Below, piece by piece: positions 51,255 through 59,467 of a DNA stretch of 61,379 nt (the stretch's first letter is position 1; every line of letters begins with the position of its first letter). A program made the translations under genes and the position numbers. A model generated the notes under the pieces. The model worked only from the letters and a program-made list of their open reading frames with translations, did no database searches and was not told the DNA's origin. The DNA lies in contig PYIZ01000047.1 of NCBI GenBank assembly GCA_003635265.1, positions 1 through 61,379 on the forward strand. The letters are read 5' to 3'. This DNA is from Candidatus Poribacteria bacterium (GTDB lineage Bacteria; Poribacteria; WGA-4E; PCPOR2b).

Positions 51255-52073
51255 TCATAAATCACAAATCAAACACGGTTCCTCATCATCCTCATCATCA
51301 AGAACACCACCGAGAATTTCAAACAACGGGAGATTCTGTTCGGCCGCCTTTTCCCGTGCCATTGCTTTTTCATGGTTTTCCCTAATCTGTTGTTCCCGTA
51401 TGGGGGCAGATAACTCTTCTAAACTTTCGCCTTGACTCCAAGTAAATCTGTCGCCTGTTTCTTTATTAAATTTCTCGTAATCTTTAGCGAGTTCAAAAAG
51501 GTCGGGATGATTATCTTTCAACCCAATCCACTCCGCTTTGCGTTGGTAAAAACAGAAATAGCACCCGGAGCGCGTTCGCCACTTGTAATACTCCGGTAAC
51601 CCGAGACCGCTCTCCTCCAAAATTCGATAGACATCCCTTTCGGTGATGCCATCCTCTTTGAAGGGATATTTAGGTTCGATATTTCGTGCCTCAACGTTCT
51701 TTAGAGGCTTATAGCCAACGCGGTCCTCGTCGGCGCGGATGGCGATGTAGTTGTAAGCCTTATCCTCACCGACAAATTCCTCAAAAGGCTTGATTTTGAG
51801 GAGGCGTGTGCACCACCGCACCTGCGATGATGGCAGCAATCCACCGAAAACCGAAAGCCAATGGTCAAATTCGCGCTCAGCGTTCAACCGATTAATCTTT
51901 TTTCCTAAGAAGGCTTCCAACCGATCGAGAAATTCGTATGTCTCCGGTAACTCCTTTCCCGTATCGCAGAAGGCGTATTCCATCTCCGGCACCCTGTCCC
52001 GCATGTAAATCGCGAGTGCCGAGCTATCCTTGCCACCGGAAAGACCGAGGATATGGCGTATTTTTTGTCCCAT
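51255..52073 (-). CDS. sspD: PAPS-reductase-family ATP pyrophosphatase (SspD/DndC-like)
   Basis: The PP-loop is clear in LSGGKDSSALAIYMRD, followed by YAFCDTGKELPETYEFL. Four cysteines in the C-terminal half (SGCYFCFYQRK; EEPCLICDL) could hold an iron-sulfur cluster as in DndC. The protein activates DNA for sulfur insertion in phosphorothioate systems. At 272 residues it is shorter than DndC and fits SspD better. The ATG follows GGGAG. It is the first gene of the seven-gene island, 32 bp before the DUF262 gene. No cysteine desulfurase (SspA/DndA) is nearby, so a housekeeping IscS would be needed. Confidence 0.75.
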   Translation of the reverse strand: MGQKIRHILGLSGGKDSSALAIYMRDRVPEMEYAFCDTGKELPETYEFLDRLEAFLGKKINRLNAEREFDHWLSVFGGLLPSSQVRWCTRLLKIKPFEEFVGEDKAYNYIAIRADEDRVGYKPLKNVEARNIEPKYPFKEDGITERDVYRILEESGLGLPEYYKWRTRSGCYFCFYQRKAEWIGLKDNHPDLFELAKDYEKFNKETGDRFTWSQGESLEELSAPIREQQIRENHEKAMAREKAAEQNLPLFEILGGVLDDEDDEEPCLICDL

Positions 52074-52082
52074 GACAGCTCC

Positions 52083-52274
52083 CTATTTTCGTTTTAAGAT
52101 GGGCTTCCCCACTGTTGGCGGAGTAGGTAGACCTTCGATATGAAATTGGATCGCTTCTACAATCAATTCGCGTACTTCCTCCATCGTTTCACCTATTGCG
52201 ACACAGCCGGGCAAGTCCGGTACATAGGCACCGTAACTATTCACATCTTTTTCAAAAATAACGGTGTATTGCAT
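52083..52274 (-). CDS. HicB-like antitoxin, orphan
   Basis: The ATG at 52274 (MQYTVIFEKD) has AGAGGAT five bases upstream and is preferred to the longer frame. The 63-residue protein is a typical HicB partial RNase-H fold: YTVIFEKDVNSYGAYVPDLPGC, then AIGETMEEVRELIVEAIQFHIEGL. No HicA toxin frame is adjacent on either side; a HigA-like gene precedes it. It may regulate transcription or be a remnant. Its stop is nine bases before the PAPS-reductase-like gene start, so it could be co-transcribed with the defence island. Confidence 0.78.
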   Translation of the reverse strand: MQYTVIFEKDVNSYGAYVPDLPGCVAIGETMEEVRELIVEAIQFHIEGLPTPPTVGKPILKRK

Positions 52275-52292
52275 TCCAATCCTCTGGTTCAA

Positions 52293-52526
52293 TCAACCTA
52301 ACGTAGTTTCTAGCCTTATTGAATAGTGTTTTTCTTCGTAAGCGTATACCGCCTCGCCCAACCTATCCAAGAGTTCATATAAAGGATGTTCTTCATTGTC
52401 CCCAACTTCATCGATTAGCACGTTCAACTGCTCAATTGCCAGATCATACTCGTTTTCATTGCGAATTGAAAGGAGTGGGCGCACAATGCGCCATTGTGCC
52501 TGAATGTCGTCCGTAATTACGCTCAT
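52293..52526 (-). CDS. HigA-like short antitoxin, lacking HTH
   Basis: This 77-residue protein matches the N-terminal helical part of HigA/COG5499 proteins (IRNENEYDLAIEQLNVLIDEVG, HPLYELLDRLGEAVYAYEEKH). Full members continue into a DNA-binding HTH of about 60 residues that is absent here. No HigB toxin lies alongside. The stop abuts the HicB frame. It is either a truncated relic or a stand-alone member used to buffer a distant toxin. Confidence 0.7.
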   Translation of the reverse strand: MSVITDDIQAQWRIVRPLLSIRNENEYDLAIEQLNVLIDEVGDNEEHPLYELLDRLGEAVYAYEEKHYSIRLETTLG

Positions 52527-52663
52527 TTCTTTCAGCTTCCTTTATACCTGAAAGTATACCAGAAAAGGTAAACACTATGCAAATTTGAAAATAACGGAGT
52601 GGAACTAATAGTTTCATGTCGCCTGAAAAATATTGGAACCTATAAAAAAATGCACAATAAATA

Positions 52664-52700
52664 AGAAAAACCGAGTTTTTTGGGAAAAACCCGGTTTCTC
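52664..52700. repeat. Palindromic hairpin of the ACCGAGTTTTT family
   Basis: Arms AAACCGAGTTTTT and AAAAACCCGGTTT around TGGG, in the gap between the DUF58 gene end and the HigA-like gene. Third copy of the family in the window. It would end minus-strand transcription from the DUF58 operon. Confidence 0.6.
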
Positions 52701-52783
52701 TATACCATTTTTTTAAATTAGTGTTGTTTTGTCGGTTCGGTATTCTATGAGCCTGTGGCGTGGTTCAGTCACAACTTAGATCA

Positions 52784-53689
52784 TCAAATCAACCCCTCCC
52801 GTTTGGCGAGATAGGAGGACAGTGCATAATCAACGGGGGTTGCAGTGTCGATTGTGTTATAATCGATGTCGGATCTACTCAATTCCAACTTATAGTGATT
52901 GATGAAATCGTGCAGATGGCTGAGGTAGCTTTGCCGAATCGCCTGCGGCGTTGCGATAATCTCCTCGTCCGTTTCGGCATCGACGAAACGCGCCACGCGG
53001 TCAAACGCAAATTCCAACTCCTGATTATCTAAAACATGAAAGACAATCACCTCATGTCCATCATAGCGGAGATGTTCAAGGGCGTTCACAACCGTGTCGG
53101 GATCTTCTTCGTAGAGGTCGGAGATCAGGATAACCAATCCGCGCTTAGTGAGGCGTTCAGCAATCTGGTGGATGGGTTCACCCATGTGCGTGAGTTTACT
53201 GGTCTGGATCCGTTCGAGCGTCAGCAGGATTGCGTGGAGATGGGCGGGAGAACTTCGGGCGGGGAGGTATTCGTGGAGTCTTTCGTCGAAGTAGGCGAAC
53301 CCGACGGCATCCCGTTGCTTTGCCATGAAATAGGCAATCGAAGCGATAAGGTAGCTGGCGTATTGCAACTTTGTCAGTTCGCCGGAGCCGTAGGTCATCG
53401 ACTCACTGGTGTCGAGCAGGAGGTAGCAGTTGAGGTTCGTCTCCTCCTCAAACTGCTTGATATAGTACCGATTGGTGCGTCCGTATGCTTTCCAGTCGAG
53501 ATGCTTGATATCATCACCGGGCATATATTGTCGGTACTGTGCAAACTCGACGCTGAAACCGTGGTAGGGGCTTTTGTGGAGACCTGAGATGAATCCTTCG
53601 ACGACAAATTTCGCAATGAGTTCGAGATTCCCAATTTTTGCCAATGCGGCGGGATCCAGATAACGCTGCCCTTCTCGATCTTGCATCAA
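52784..53689 (-). CDS. DUF58-domain protein
   Basis: The 301-residue protein shows the DUF58 core: FSGLHKSPYHGFSVEFAQYRQYMPGDDIKHLDWK, followed by a vWA-like domain with LLLDTSESMTYG. In many bacteria DUF58 proteins work with MoxR AAA ATPases and extracytoplasmic vWA proteins, but no MoxR gene is next to it here. It lacks membrane segments and therefore is probably cytoplasmic. It follows the phosphatase gene by about 80 bp on the same strand and may be co-transcribed with it. Confidence 0.87.
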   Translation of the reverse strand: MMQDREGQRYLDPAALAKIGNLELIAKFVVEGFISGLHKSPYHGFSVEFAQYRQYMPGDDIKHLDWKAYGRTNRYYIKQFEEETNLNCYLLLDTSESMTYGSGELTKLQYASYLIASIAYFMAKQRDAVGFAYFDERLHEYLPARSSPAHLHAILLTLERIQTSKLTHMGEPIHQIAERLTKRGLVILISDLYEEDPDTVVNALEHLRYDGHEVIVFHVLDNQELEFAFDRVARFVDAETDEEIIATPQAIRQSYLSHLHDFINHYKLELSRSDIDYNTIDTATPVDYALSSYLAKREGLI

Positions 53690-53770
53690 TTTTGTCCTCG
53701 TTGGTTCATTTCACGTTTCACGCATCACGTTTCACGCTCTTTGCGCTTTGCACTTTCTGGTGACATGAGC

Positions 53771-55585
53771 CTATGTTTTCTTTAGCACCATCATTGTTAG
53801 GTCATCAAACTGTTGGGCTTCCCCCTGAAATGCGATAACGTCATCGTAAATGGCTTGGCATATCTGGTCCGCGCTATCGTCTTTCACGCGTGTTGCAACC
53901 TCTTCCAGACGTTCTTCTCCGTACAGTTCTCCATCGGGGTTTACAGTTTCTGTTACCCCATCAGTGTAGAAAAGCACGACATCTCCGCTGGAAAGTTGAG
54001 TTGTCTCCTGTTCATACTCTGAGATTTGAGCCAGTACATCGTTGGGAAACATACCCAACATCACCCCGCCCTTTTCCAGTTCGTCACAGCCACCTTCGCT
54101 CCGGATGACGAGCGGGTAGTTGTGTCCGGCATTGACTGAAGTTATCTGATCCATTTCTGGGTGTAGTTGGGCGTAGAAGAAGGTCGCAAATTTGCCATCG
54201 GTACTGCTCGCATAAAGCAGTGAGTTGAGTGCTTCTGCCATGCTCGGCAGATCTTCCTTTCGCGTTACCTCTGAGTGCAGCCCCGCTCGCAACGTCGCCA
54301 TGAGCAACGCGGCTTGCATCCCCTTGCCAGAAACATCAGCGATTGCAAGTCCCCAAGTGTCGTTCGCGTCTGGAAGGCAATCATAGTAATCTCCACCGAC
54401 ACCGCCGCGAGGGAAGTAAAGCCCGGTTGCCTCATAACCAGAGATTTCCGGTAGCGTATCGGGAATGAGATTCTGCTGAATCTTTGCCGCTTCCTCCATC
54501 TCTGCCTGTAGTTGACGTCCCTCTAGTGCCTCTTGGTAGAGTTGTGCGTTTTCGATTGCTACGCCTGCTTGGTTGGCGAACGCTTCGAGCAACACCCTAT
54601 CTTCGTCGGTGAAATCTAGAGTAGCCCCTCCTCGTCCCTCCTTATCCGCGACAATCAACACGCCTAACGTATCTTCACGTCCACGCATCGGGACTGCCAT
54701 CAGATTCCTGCGACCGAGCAGTACTCCATTTCCTCCACTGTTGGCGATTAACGTTTCGCCTTCTGGAGCTGCGATTTCAGCGAGGGGGGCTAGCACCGAC
54801 GGAGCGTCCTGATCTGTTTGTAGGGGAATCGATAGATTTTCCAGTTCGGTGTCGGCTTGCGGTTCAAGGGTAAAAATGGATTTCATTTCAAGCCGTTGCG
54901 TGACAGGATCAACCATCAACAGTCCGCCTGCACTGGCGTCTAGGAGCGTGATCGCATGTGTCACCACCTCTTCCTGCACAGCCTCCGTGTCGAGCGATTT
55001 GCAAATCTGGGTAGCAGTGTCAGAGAGCATGAACAACCGGAACTGTTCCGCACGGGTCTTGTCTAAGAGGCGCGAGTAAGCGATGGCAACCGAGACTTGA
55101 TTTGCTAAGACAGGCAAGAGTTCTCGATTCCAATCCTCCAAATCATCCTGCATCCTAAAACTACCCAGACTAATAACCCCCAGAAATTCATCACGGATCT
55201 TGAGGGGCGCCCATAAATTGGCACCGAGGAGTTCCAATTGAGGCTGAATTTGATTGAAAAAGTTATCTAAGGTGGGTGGAGGGCTGGAGGGATCAATGGT
55301 TGAAGATTCAAGTATCGCCGCGATGTCGTCATCGGTCACTGGAATGCTCAACGATTCATCCTCGACACTAATTGCCGCTTCGACAGTGAGGCAATTCTCG
55401 GTGGGCTGAAAGAGCAAAATTGCACAACGGTTTACCTGCAAGGTGCCGTGGATGATTCGTAGATAGGTTCGACTTGATACGTTAAAATTACCGCGCCCGG
55501 AGATGATTGTCTCACCTAGTTGTTCAATCTCAGACAGGCTAAAAATCAGGCGTTGTATTGTCTCTTCAGCAGAAACGGATTGCAT
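53771..55585 (-). CDS. GAF-domain PP2C phosphatase (RsbU/SpoIIE type)
   Basis: Two GAF-like regions (about residues 30-170 and 200-350) precede a linker helix and a PP2C/SpoIIE catalytic domain from about residue 385. The metal-binding acids appear in GVGGDYYDCLPD, LAIADVSGKGMQAAL and FYTDGVTE. Such phosphatases dephosphorylate STAS proteins in partner-switching cascades in response to signals read by the GAF domains. The STAS and anti-sigma kinase genes lie directly upstream, giving a full module. The ligand is unknown. At 604 residues it is normal for the class. Confidence 0.92.
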   Translation of the reverse strand: MQSVSAEETIQRLIFSLSEIEQLGETIISGRGNFNVSSRTYLRIIHGTLQVNRCAILLFQPTENCLTVEAAISVEDESLSIPVTDDDIAAILESSTIDPSSPPPTLDNFFNQIQPQLELLGANLWAPLKIRDEFLGVISLGSFRMQDDLEDWNRELLPVLANQVSVAIAYSRLLDKTRAEQFRLFMLSDTATQICKSLDTEAVQEEVVTHAITLLDASAGGLLMVDPVTQRLEMKSIFTLEPQADTELENLSIPLQTDQDAPSVLAPLAEIAAPEGETLIANSGGNGVLLGRRNLMAVPMRGREDTLGVLIVADKEGRGGATLDFTDEDRVLLEAFANQAGVAIENAQLYQEALEGRQLQAEMEEAAKIQQNLIPDTLPEISGYEATGLYFPRGGVGGDYYDCLPDANDTWGLAIADVSGKGMQAALLMATLRAGLHSEVTRKEDLPSMAEALNSLLYASSTDGKFATFFYAQLHPEMDQITSVNAGHNYPLVIRSEGGCDELEKGGVMLGMFPNDVLAQISEYEQETTQLSSGDVVLFYTDGVTETVNPDGELYGEERLEEVATRVKDDSADQICQAIYDDVIAFQGEAQQFDDLTMMVLKKT

Positions 55586-55694
55586 CTCTTAATTACCTCT
55601 AGCTGGTTGGTTGAGATTGATGATGCATCGCAGACTGTACGGATACCGATAGCGTTATCGGTTGATTCAGATCAGTCGTGCCCAAACAATTCAA

Positions 55695-56039
55695 TTACAG
55701 GTTGGTCGTTGCAGACGCCTCATCGGGATGGATCTCGGCATGTTGAGCAAGCCCCATCATTTTGAAAGTCCGTTCAATGACGGGCGTTAAGTGGCAGAAA
55801 TGCAGCGCTCCGCCGTGCTCTTGAAGGAATTCAATAATCTCAATCAAGATGGAAATACCGATGCTGTTAACGAGGCGTGTTTTCTCAAGGTTAATCACAA
55901 GGGTACTGTACCCTTGGTTCATTAGGTCTTTAGCGGTTTCAGCAAGTCTTTCACCCGTGGGACCGTTCAGGTATCCATCCGTTTCAATAACGGCGTATCC
56001 GTCTTCGGTACGGGTGTTGACATTAAAAGATGTCGCCAT
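55695..56039 (-). CDS. STAS-domain anti-anti-sigma factor
   Basis: The 114-residue protein has the STAS pattern VIETDGYLNGPTGERLAE, with strand YSTLVINLEKTRLVNSIGISILIE. The conserved serine of TRLVNSIGIS is the usual phosphorylation site. It is expected to be phosphorylated by the kinase encoded upstream (56094-56516) and dephosphorylated by the GAF-PP2C protein downstream. No sigma factor gene is adjacent, so the output may be a distant sigma factor or another partner. Confidence 0.9.
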   Translation of the reverse strand: MATSFNVNTRTEDGYAVIETDGYLNGPTGERLAETAKDLMNQGYSTLVINLEKTRLVNSIGISILIEIIEFLQEHGGALHFCHLTPVIERTFKMMGLAQHAEIHPDEASATTNL

Positions 56040-56093
56040 TTGTCTCCTCCTTCGTCAAAATTTTTGGGTGGTGGCTCTGTTTTTTATTTTTGA

Positions 56094-56516
56094 TTACACT
56101 CTTTTTTTCAGCATTGTGATGGTTGTTCCGTCATCACCGCTGTCAATGTCTACTTCGTCCATCATCTCTCGAATAATCTCCAAACCCCACCCTCGTTTTT
56201 GCATGGCGCGAGCCCTAGCTTCTCCCGTTAAAAACTTGGCTTGTTCCATACCAAATCCGATGCCGTGATCTGTAATTTTGAGCTCCAGTTCATCATCTGT
56301 GAGAACATAGGTGACTGTTACCTTACTGTCTTCGCTATTACTGTGTTCAAAAGCGTTAATGCAAGTTTCAATAATAGCCAACTGAATCTCATCAATGTGA
56401 TTCTCTTCAAACTCCATGATTTCCGCGAGGATAGAAGCGGTATGCGCAGCGACTAATTCCATATTGGGGTGTATCGGAATGTTCAAAGTCACTTCGCGTT
56501 TCACTTGCTCTGCCAT
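56094..56516 (-). CDS. Anti-sigma factor serine kinase, RsbW-like ATPase
   Basis: The 140-residue protein has the GHKL-type small-ATPase layout: N box IQLAIIETCINAFEHSN, then LKITDHGIGFG with the G1 pattern and GWGLEIIREMMDEVDI. This is the RsbW/SpoIIAB fold that phosphorylates STAS partners and binds sigma factors. The gene starts 55 bp upstream of the STAS gene with the phosphatase further on, so it is the first gene of a partner-switching operon. Confidence 0.9.
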   Translation of the reverse strand: MAEQVKREVTLNIPIHPNMELVAAHTASILAEIMEFEENHIDEIQLAIIETCINAFEHSNSEDSKVTVTYVLTDDELELKITDHGIGFGMEQAKFLTGEARARAMQKRGWGLEIIREMMDEVDIDSGDDGTTITMLKKRV

Positions 56517-56698
56517 TTGGATTTCTCTCCTTAATTTAAGTTAGGGTTTTCCGTCTGTTGTATTTCTCAGCAAAATTGACAGAATTAAATTCGGATCAGT
56601 GGCAGCCATTCAACTTTGCTAAAATTGTGTTATTTTTTATTTGACAAAACCTGTTTTTTTAAGCGTCCCCCGGTAGGTACGGTTTCCAACCGCACCTG

Positions 56699-56730
56699 TC
56701 CCGATTCTCGGGATCCCGACCTGTCGGGAT
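56699..56730. repeat. Overlapping TCCCGA/TCGGGA hairpins
   Basis: Stems TCCCGA/TCGGGA (56699-56713) and ATCCCGA/TCGGGAT (56713-56730) share a central base and can form alternative hairpins. They lie in the 242-bp gap between the RsbW-like gene and the glycosyltransferase stop; a terminator or dispersed repeat is possible. Confidence 0.5.
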
Positions 56731-56758
56731 TTGAGTGTCTCAGTAATTCTAAGGTCCA

Positions 56759-57523
56759 CTACAAACACTGCTTATTTTTAAGGATTTTCGACGTAGGGGC
56801 AAACCGATATTTGAGCAGGACCCACCCTGCGCGAATGCCCTCCCGCCAGAATTGGAGTTTTTTTCCTGCACCCTTTGTGCGTGGAAAATAGGAAATCGGC
56901 ACCTCATGGATATGATAGCCTGCACGTAACACCTTTGCTGTCACTTCTGGGCAAAACTCAAACCCTTGAGCGGTCAAATTAAGACTGGCTATCAAGCTTG
57001 TGTTAAATGCCTTGTAACATGTCGCTTCGTCAGTGATGCGAACATGATACAACAGATTTGTGAAACTAGCAAGCATACGATTTGCTATGTACGTCTTCAG
57101 GTTTGCCCGTTTTTTACCGTTTAAAAATCTTGAACCGTAGACCACTTTGGCGATACCTTTTTGCAACGCTCGGAGAATTGGGATCAGATCGCTCGGACGG
57201 AGTTCAAGGTCAGCATCTTGAATGACGACAAACTGACCGGTGACGTGCTCCAATCCAAGCCGAATCGCGCCTCCTTTTCCACGATTCTCTTTGCACTGAA
57301 AGATTTTTAACTTCGGGTCATCGCGCATCTGTTCTAAAATTGCAGATGTCTCATCAGTTGAACCATCGTTGACGACGATGATCTCCGTGTCGATTGGTAT
57401 TTCTTTAACCGCTTCAACAACCTGTCGAATCGTTGCTGCCTCATTGAAGGCTGGAATGATGACCGACAGGGTTGGGGGACGGTGTGCAAGATTTCCGCTC
57501 ACCGGTGGTCCCGGTTTTCGCAA
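56759..57523 (-). CDS. Family 2 glycosyltransferase (dolichol-phosphate-sugar-synthase-like)
   Basis: The GT-A hallmarks are present: LSVIIPAFNEAATIRQVVEAV, VNDGSTDET and the DxD-like site QDADLELRP. KGGAIRLGLEHVTGQFV fits dolichol- or undecaprenyl-phosphate sugar transferases. No C-terminal membrane helices follow, so it is a soluble or peripheral enzyme. The frame opens with a TTG that follows the SDR stop codon directly; a GTG seven codons later is possible. Donor and acceptor are unknown, but envelope glycan assembly is likely. Confidence 0.88.
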   Translation of the reverse strand: MRKPGPPVSGNLAHRPPTLSVIIPAFNEAATIRQVVEAVKEIPIDTEIIVVNDGSTDETSAILEQMRDDPKLKIFQCKENRGKGGAIRLGLEHVTGQFVVIQDADLELRPSDLIPILRALQKGIAKVVYGSRFLNGKKRANLKTYIANRMLASFTNLLYHVRITDEATCYKAFNTSLIASLNLTAQGFEFCPEVTAKVLRAGYHIHEVPISYFPRTKGAGKKLQFWREGIRAGWVLLKYRFAPTSKILKNKQCL

Positions 57524-58315
57524 TTATAACAGCCCCTTTGCCATACCGCCATCCACTTGGATTGTGGTGCCGGTGATATAACTTGCGCGGTCGGAGGCAA
57601 GGAACACAACCAGACTGGCGAATTCCTTGGGGTCGCCAATTCGACCGAGTGGTATATCTTGCGTCATATTTGCGAGGGCTTCCTCATACGTTATACCTGC
57701 CTCCTCTGCCCTCACAGTGGCTAGCTGTTTAATTCGGTCGGTGAAGATGACCCCCGGACAGACATTGTTTATAAGAATATTGTCTGGCGCAAGTTCGGAC
57801 GCAAGTGTTTTGGCGAACCCAATGACGCCGGTTCGCGCCATGTTAGATAACATCAATCCATCTACCGGCTGTTTGACGGAAATAGAGGTGAGATTGATTA
57901 TGCGGCCTCCGCCTCGTGCCTTCATGCTCGGTACAACACCACGGCACAGATTAATCGTGCTGAGTAGGTTAAGGTGTAGTGCAGTTTGGTAATCTTCGGG
58001 AGATAGATCTGCGAACCGACCCGCTCTGGGACCACCGGCGTTACTGACAAGGATATCAATTCCGCCGAATCGATCGATGGCTTTGGCAATCAACCCGCTA
58101 ACCTGCTCCGGTTGGCTGACATCCGCTGGGACTGCCAAGACTTCCGCCCCCGTTTTTTCACGAATTTCAGCGGCTGTCTCCTCCAGCGTATCCGCATCCC
58201 GTGCGCAGATTGTCACCTTCGCGCCCTCTTCCGCCAGACCGAGCGCGATGGCTTTGCCAAGCCCCTTGCTTGATGCCCCAACAACTGCAACCTTATCCTT
58301 GAGTCCCAGATCCAT
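57524..58315 (-). CDS. SDR-family oxidoreductase with altered catalytic residues
   Basis: The NAD(P) site is GASSKGLGKAIALGL and the NAG motif is VSNAGGPRAG. The catalytic segment reads SISVKQPVDGLMLSNMARTGVIG: where classical SDRs have YxxxK, this protein has Ser and Arg. Related 3-oxoacyl-ACP-reductase-like proteins with the same change are widespread and of uncertain activity. The 263 residues match the family's length. Reductase activity should not be assumed. It is followed at once by the glycosyltransferase gene. Confidence 0.85.
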   Translation of the reverse strand: MDLGLKDKVAVVGASSKGLGKAIALGLAEEGAKVTICARDADTLEETAAEIREKTGAEVLAVPADVSQPEQVSGLIAKAIDRFGGIDILVSNAGGPRAGRFADLSPEDYQTALHLNLLSTINLCRGVVPSMKARGGGRIINLTSISVKQPVDGLMLSNMARTGVIGFAKTLASELAPDNILINNVCPGVIFTDRIKQLATVRAEEAGITYEEALANMTQDIPLGRIGDPKEFASLVVFLASDRASYITGTTIQVDGGMAKGLL

Positions 58316-58411
58316 TATCTCTCCTTTACGTATTACTCATTAGGCACTTCTATTTATTGCGGAAACAAATATAGCATTGCACCAAAATCGTGTCAACATC
58401 AAATTCACCAG

Positions 58412-59407
58412 TTACGGTTCAAGCATCACCTTGCCCGCTTCACCATTGGCAAATTTGCTGAACGCTGTTTGTGCTTCGACAAGCGGAAAGTGGTCGGTAA
58501 TCATCCGTCCAATGGGTAAACCGCGCCGATACAGATCGAGCATAGCAGGGTATTCTGAGTAGTGATAGAACCAACTCCCCATCAACGTGATGTCCTTCCG
58601 TATCAGGTCACGGCTTGGACTGATTGGCAGCTCACCCTGCTCGCCAACGCACATGATTGTCCCCGCCACAGCAACCAAGGTGAAGGCAAGTCTGAGCGTC
58701 TCCGGGCGTCCAGCTGCCTCAATGCACTTGTCCACAAGGGTGCCGTGGGTGATTTCCGTGATCGCCTCAAGGGGATCGGTCGCCTTTGAGTTGATAGTGT
58801 GTGCGGCACCGGCTTCCTTTGCGAGGGAGAGTCGATAGTCGTTGATGTCAATAACTATCACCTCCGCGCCCAAGAACGACTGCACGATGGTATTTCCAAG
58901 TCCGACGGGACCTGCTCCCAAGACGCACACAAAATCCCCACCTTTGGTGTTAAGGCGTTGACTGACGCGGTAAGGCACCCCACAGCCGTCGCCGGTCAGG
59001 AGCACACCTATACCAAACGGGACATCTTCAGGCAGCTTGAGACAAACATGGTCTGGAGCAGCAAACCGTTCCACATGTGTTCCCAAATCGCGGCCTATGC
59101 GGTTTTTGCAAGAAGTATATTTTCCAACCCCGCACCACCGACAATCCCCGCATCCCCAAACGGCGTGGATGCCAACGCGGTCCCCCACCTTGAATTTTGT
59201 TGATCGTCCCGCGTCAATGACCTTCCCTGCGACTTCGTGTCCGCCGTTCGACGTGTGAGCGGTTGGGCTGCGATAACCGTGCATCTCACTGCCACAAATT
59301 CCTGACGCCTTAACCTGAATCAGTAGATCGTTCTTATAGGTGAGTGTTGGTTCGGGGAATTCTTTGATAGTAACTGTCTCATTTCCCAAAAGTTGGACAC
59401 CAAGCAT
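58412..59407 (-). CDS. Zinc-dependent alcohol dehydrogenase (MDR family)
   Basis: The ATG at 59407 (MLGVQLLGNE) has GGGGGAGGA upstream and is preferred to the longer frame. Catalytic zinc ligands are in ASGICGSEMHG and NGGHEVAG; the structural zinc cysteines are in CGDCRWCGVGKYTSC. The Rossmann motif GAGPVGLGN follows at about residue 165. Sugar-alcohol or threonine dehydrogenases are close in style, but substrate cannot be told. At 331 residues it is slightly short yet complete. It lies on the same strand as the GNAT gene 60 bp upstream. Confidence 0.9.
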   Translation of the reverse strand: MLGVQLLGNETVTIKEFPEPTLTYKNDLLIQVKASGICGSEMHGYRSPTAHTSNGGHEVAGKVIDAGRSTKFKVGDRVGIHAVWGCGDCRWCGVGKYTSCKNRIGRDLGTHVERFAAPDHVCLKLPEDVPFGIGVLLTGDGCGVPYRVSQRLNTKGGDFVCVLGAGPVGLGNTIVQSFLGAEVIVIDINDYRLSLAKEAGAAHTINSKATDPLEAITEITHGTLVDKCIEAAGRPETLRLAFTLVAVAGTIMCVGEQGELPISPSRDLIRKDITLMGSWFYHYSEYPAMLDLYRRGLPIGRMITDHFPLVEAQTAFSKFANGEAGKVMLEP

Positions 59408-59467
59408 CTGATTCCTCCCCCTAATGGTTGATGACACCGTATACGCTGCATCGGCTGCCTGCGTTAT

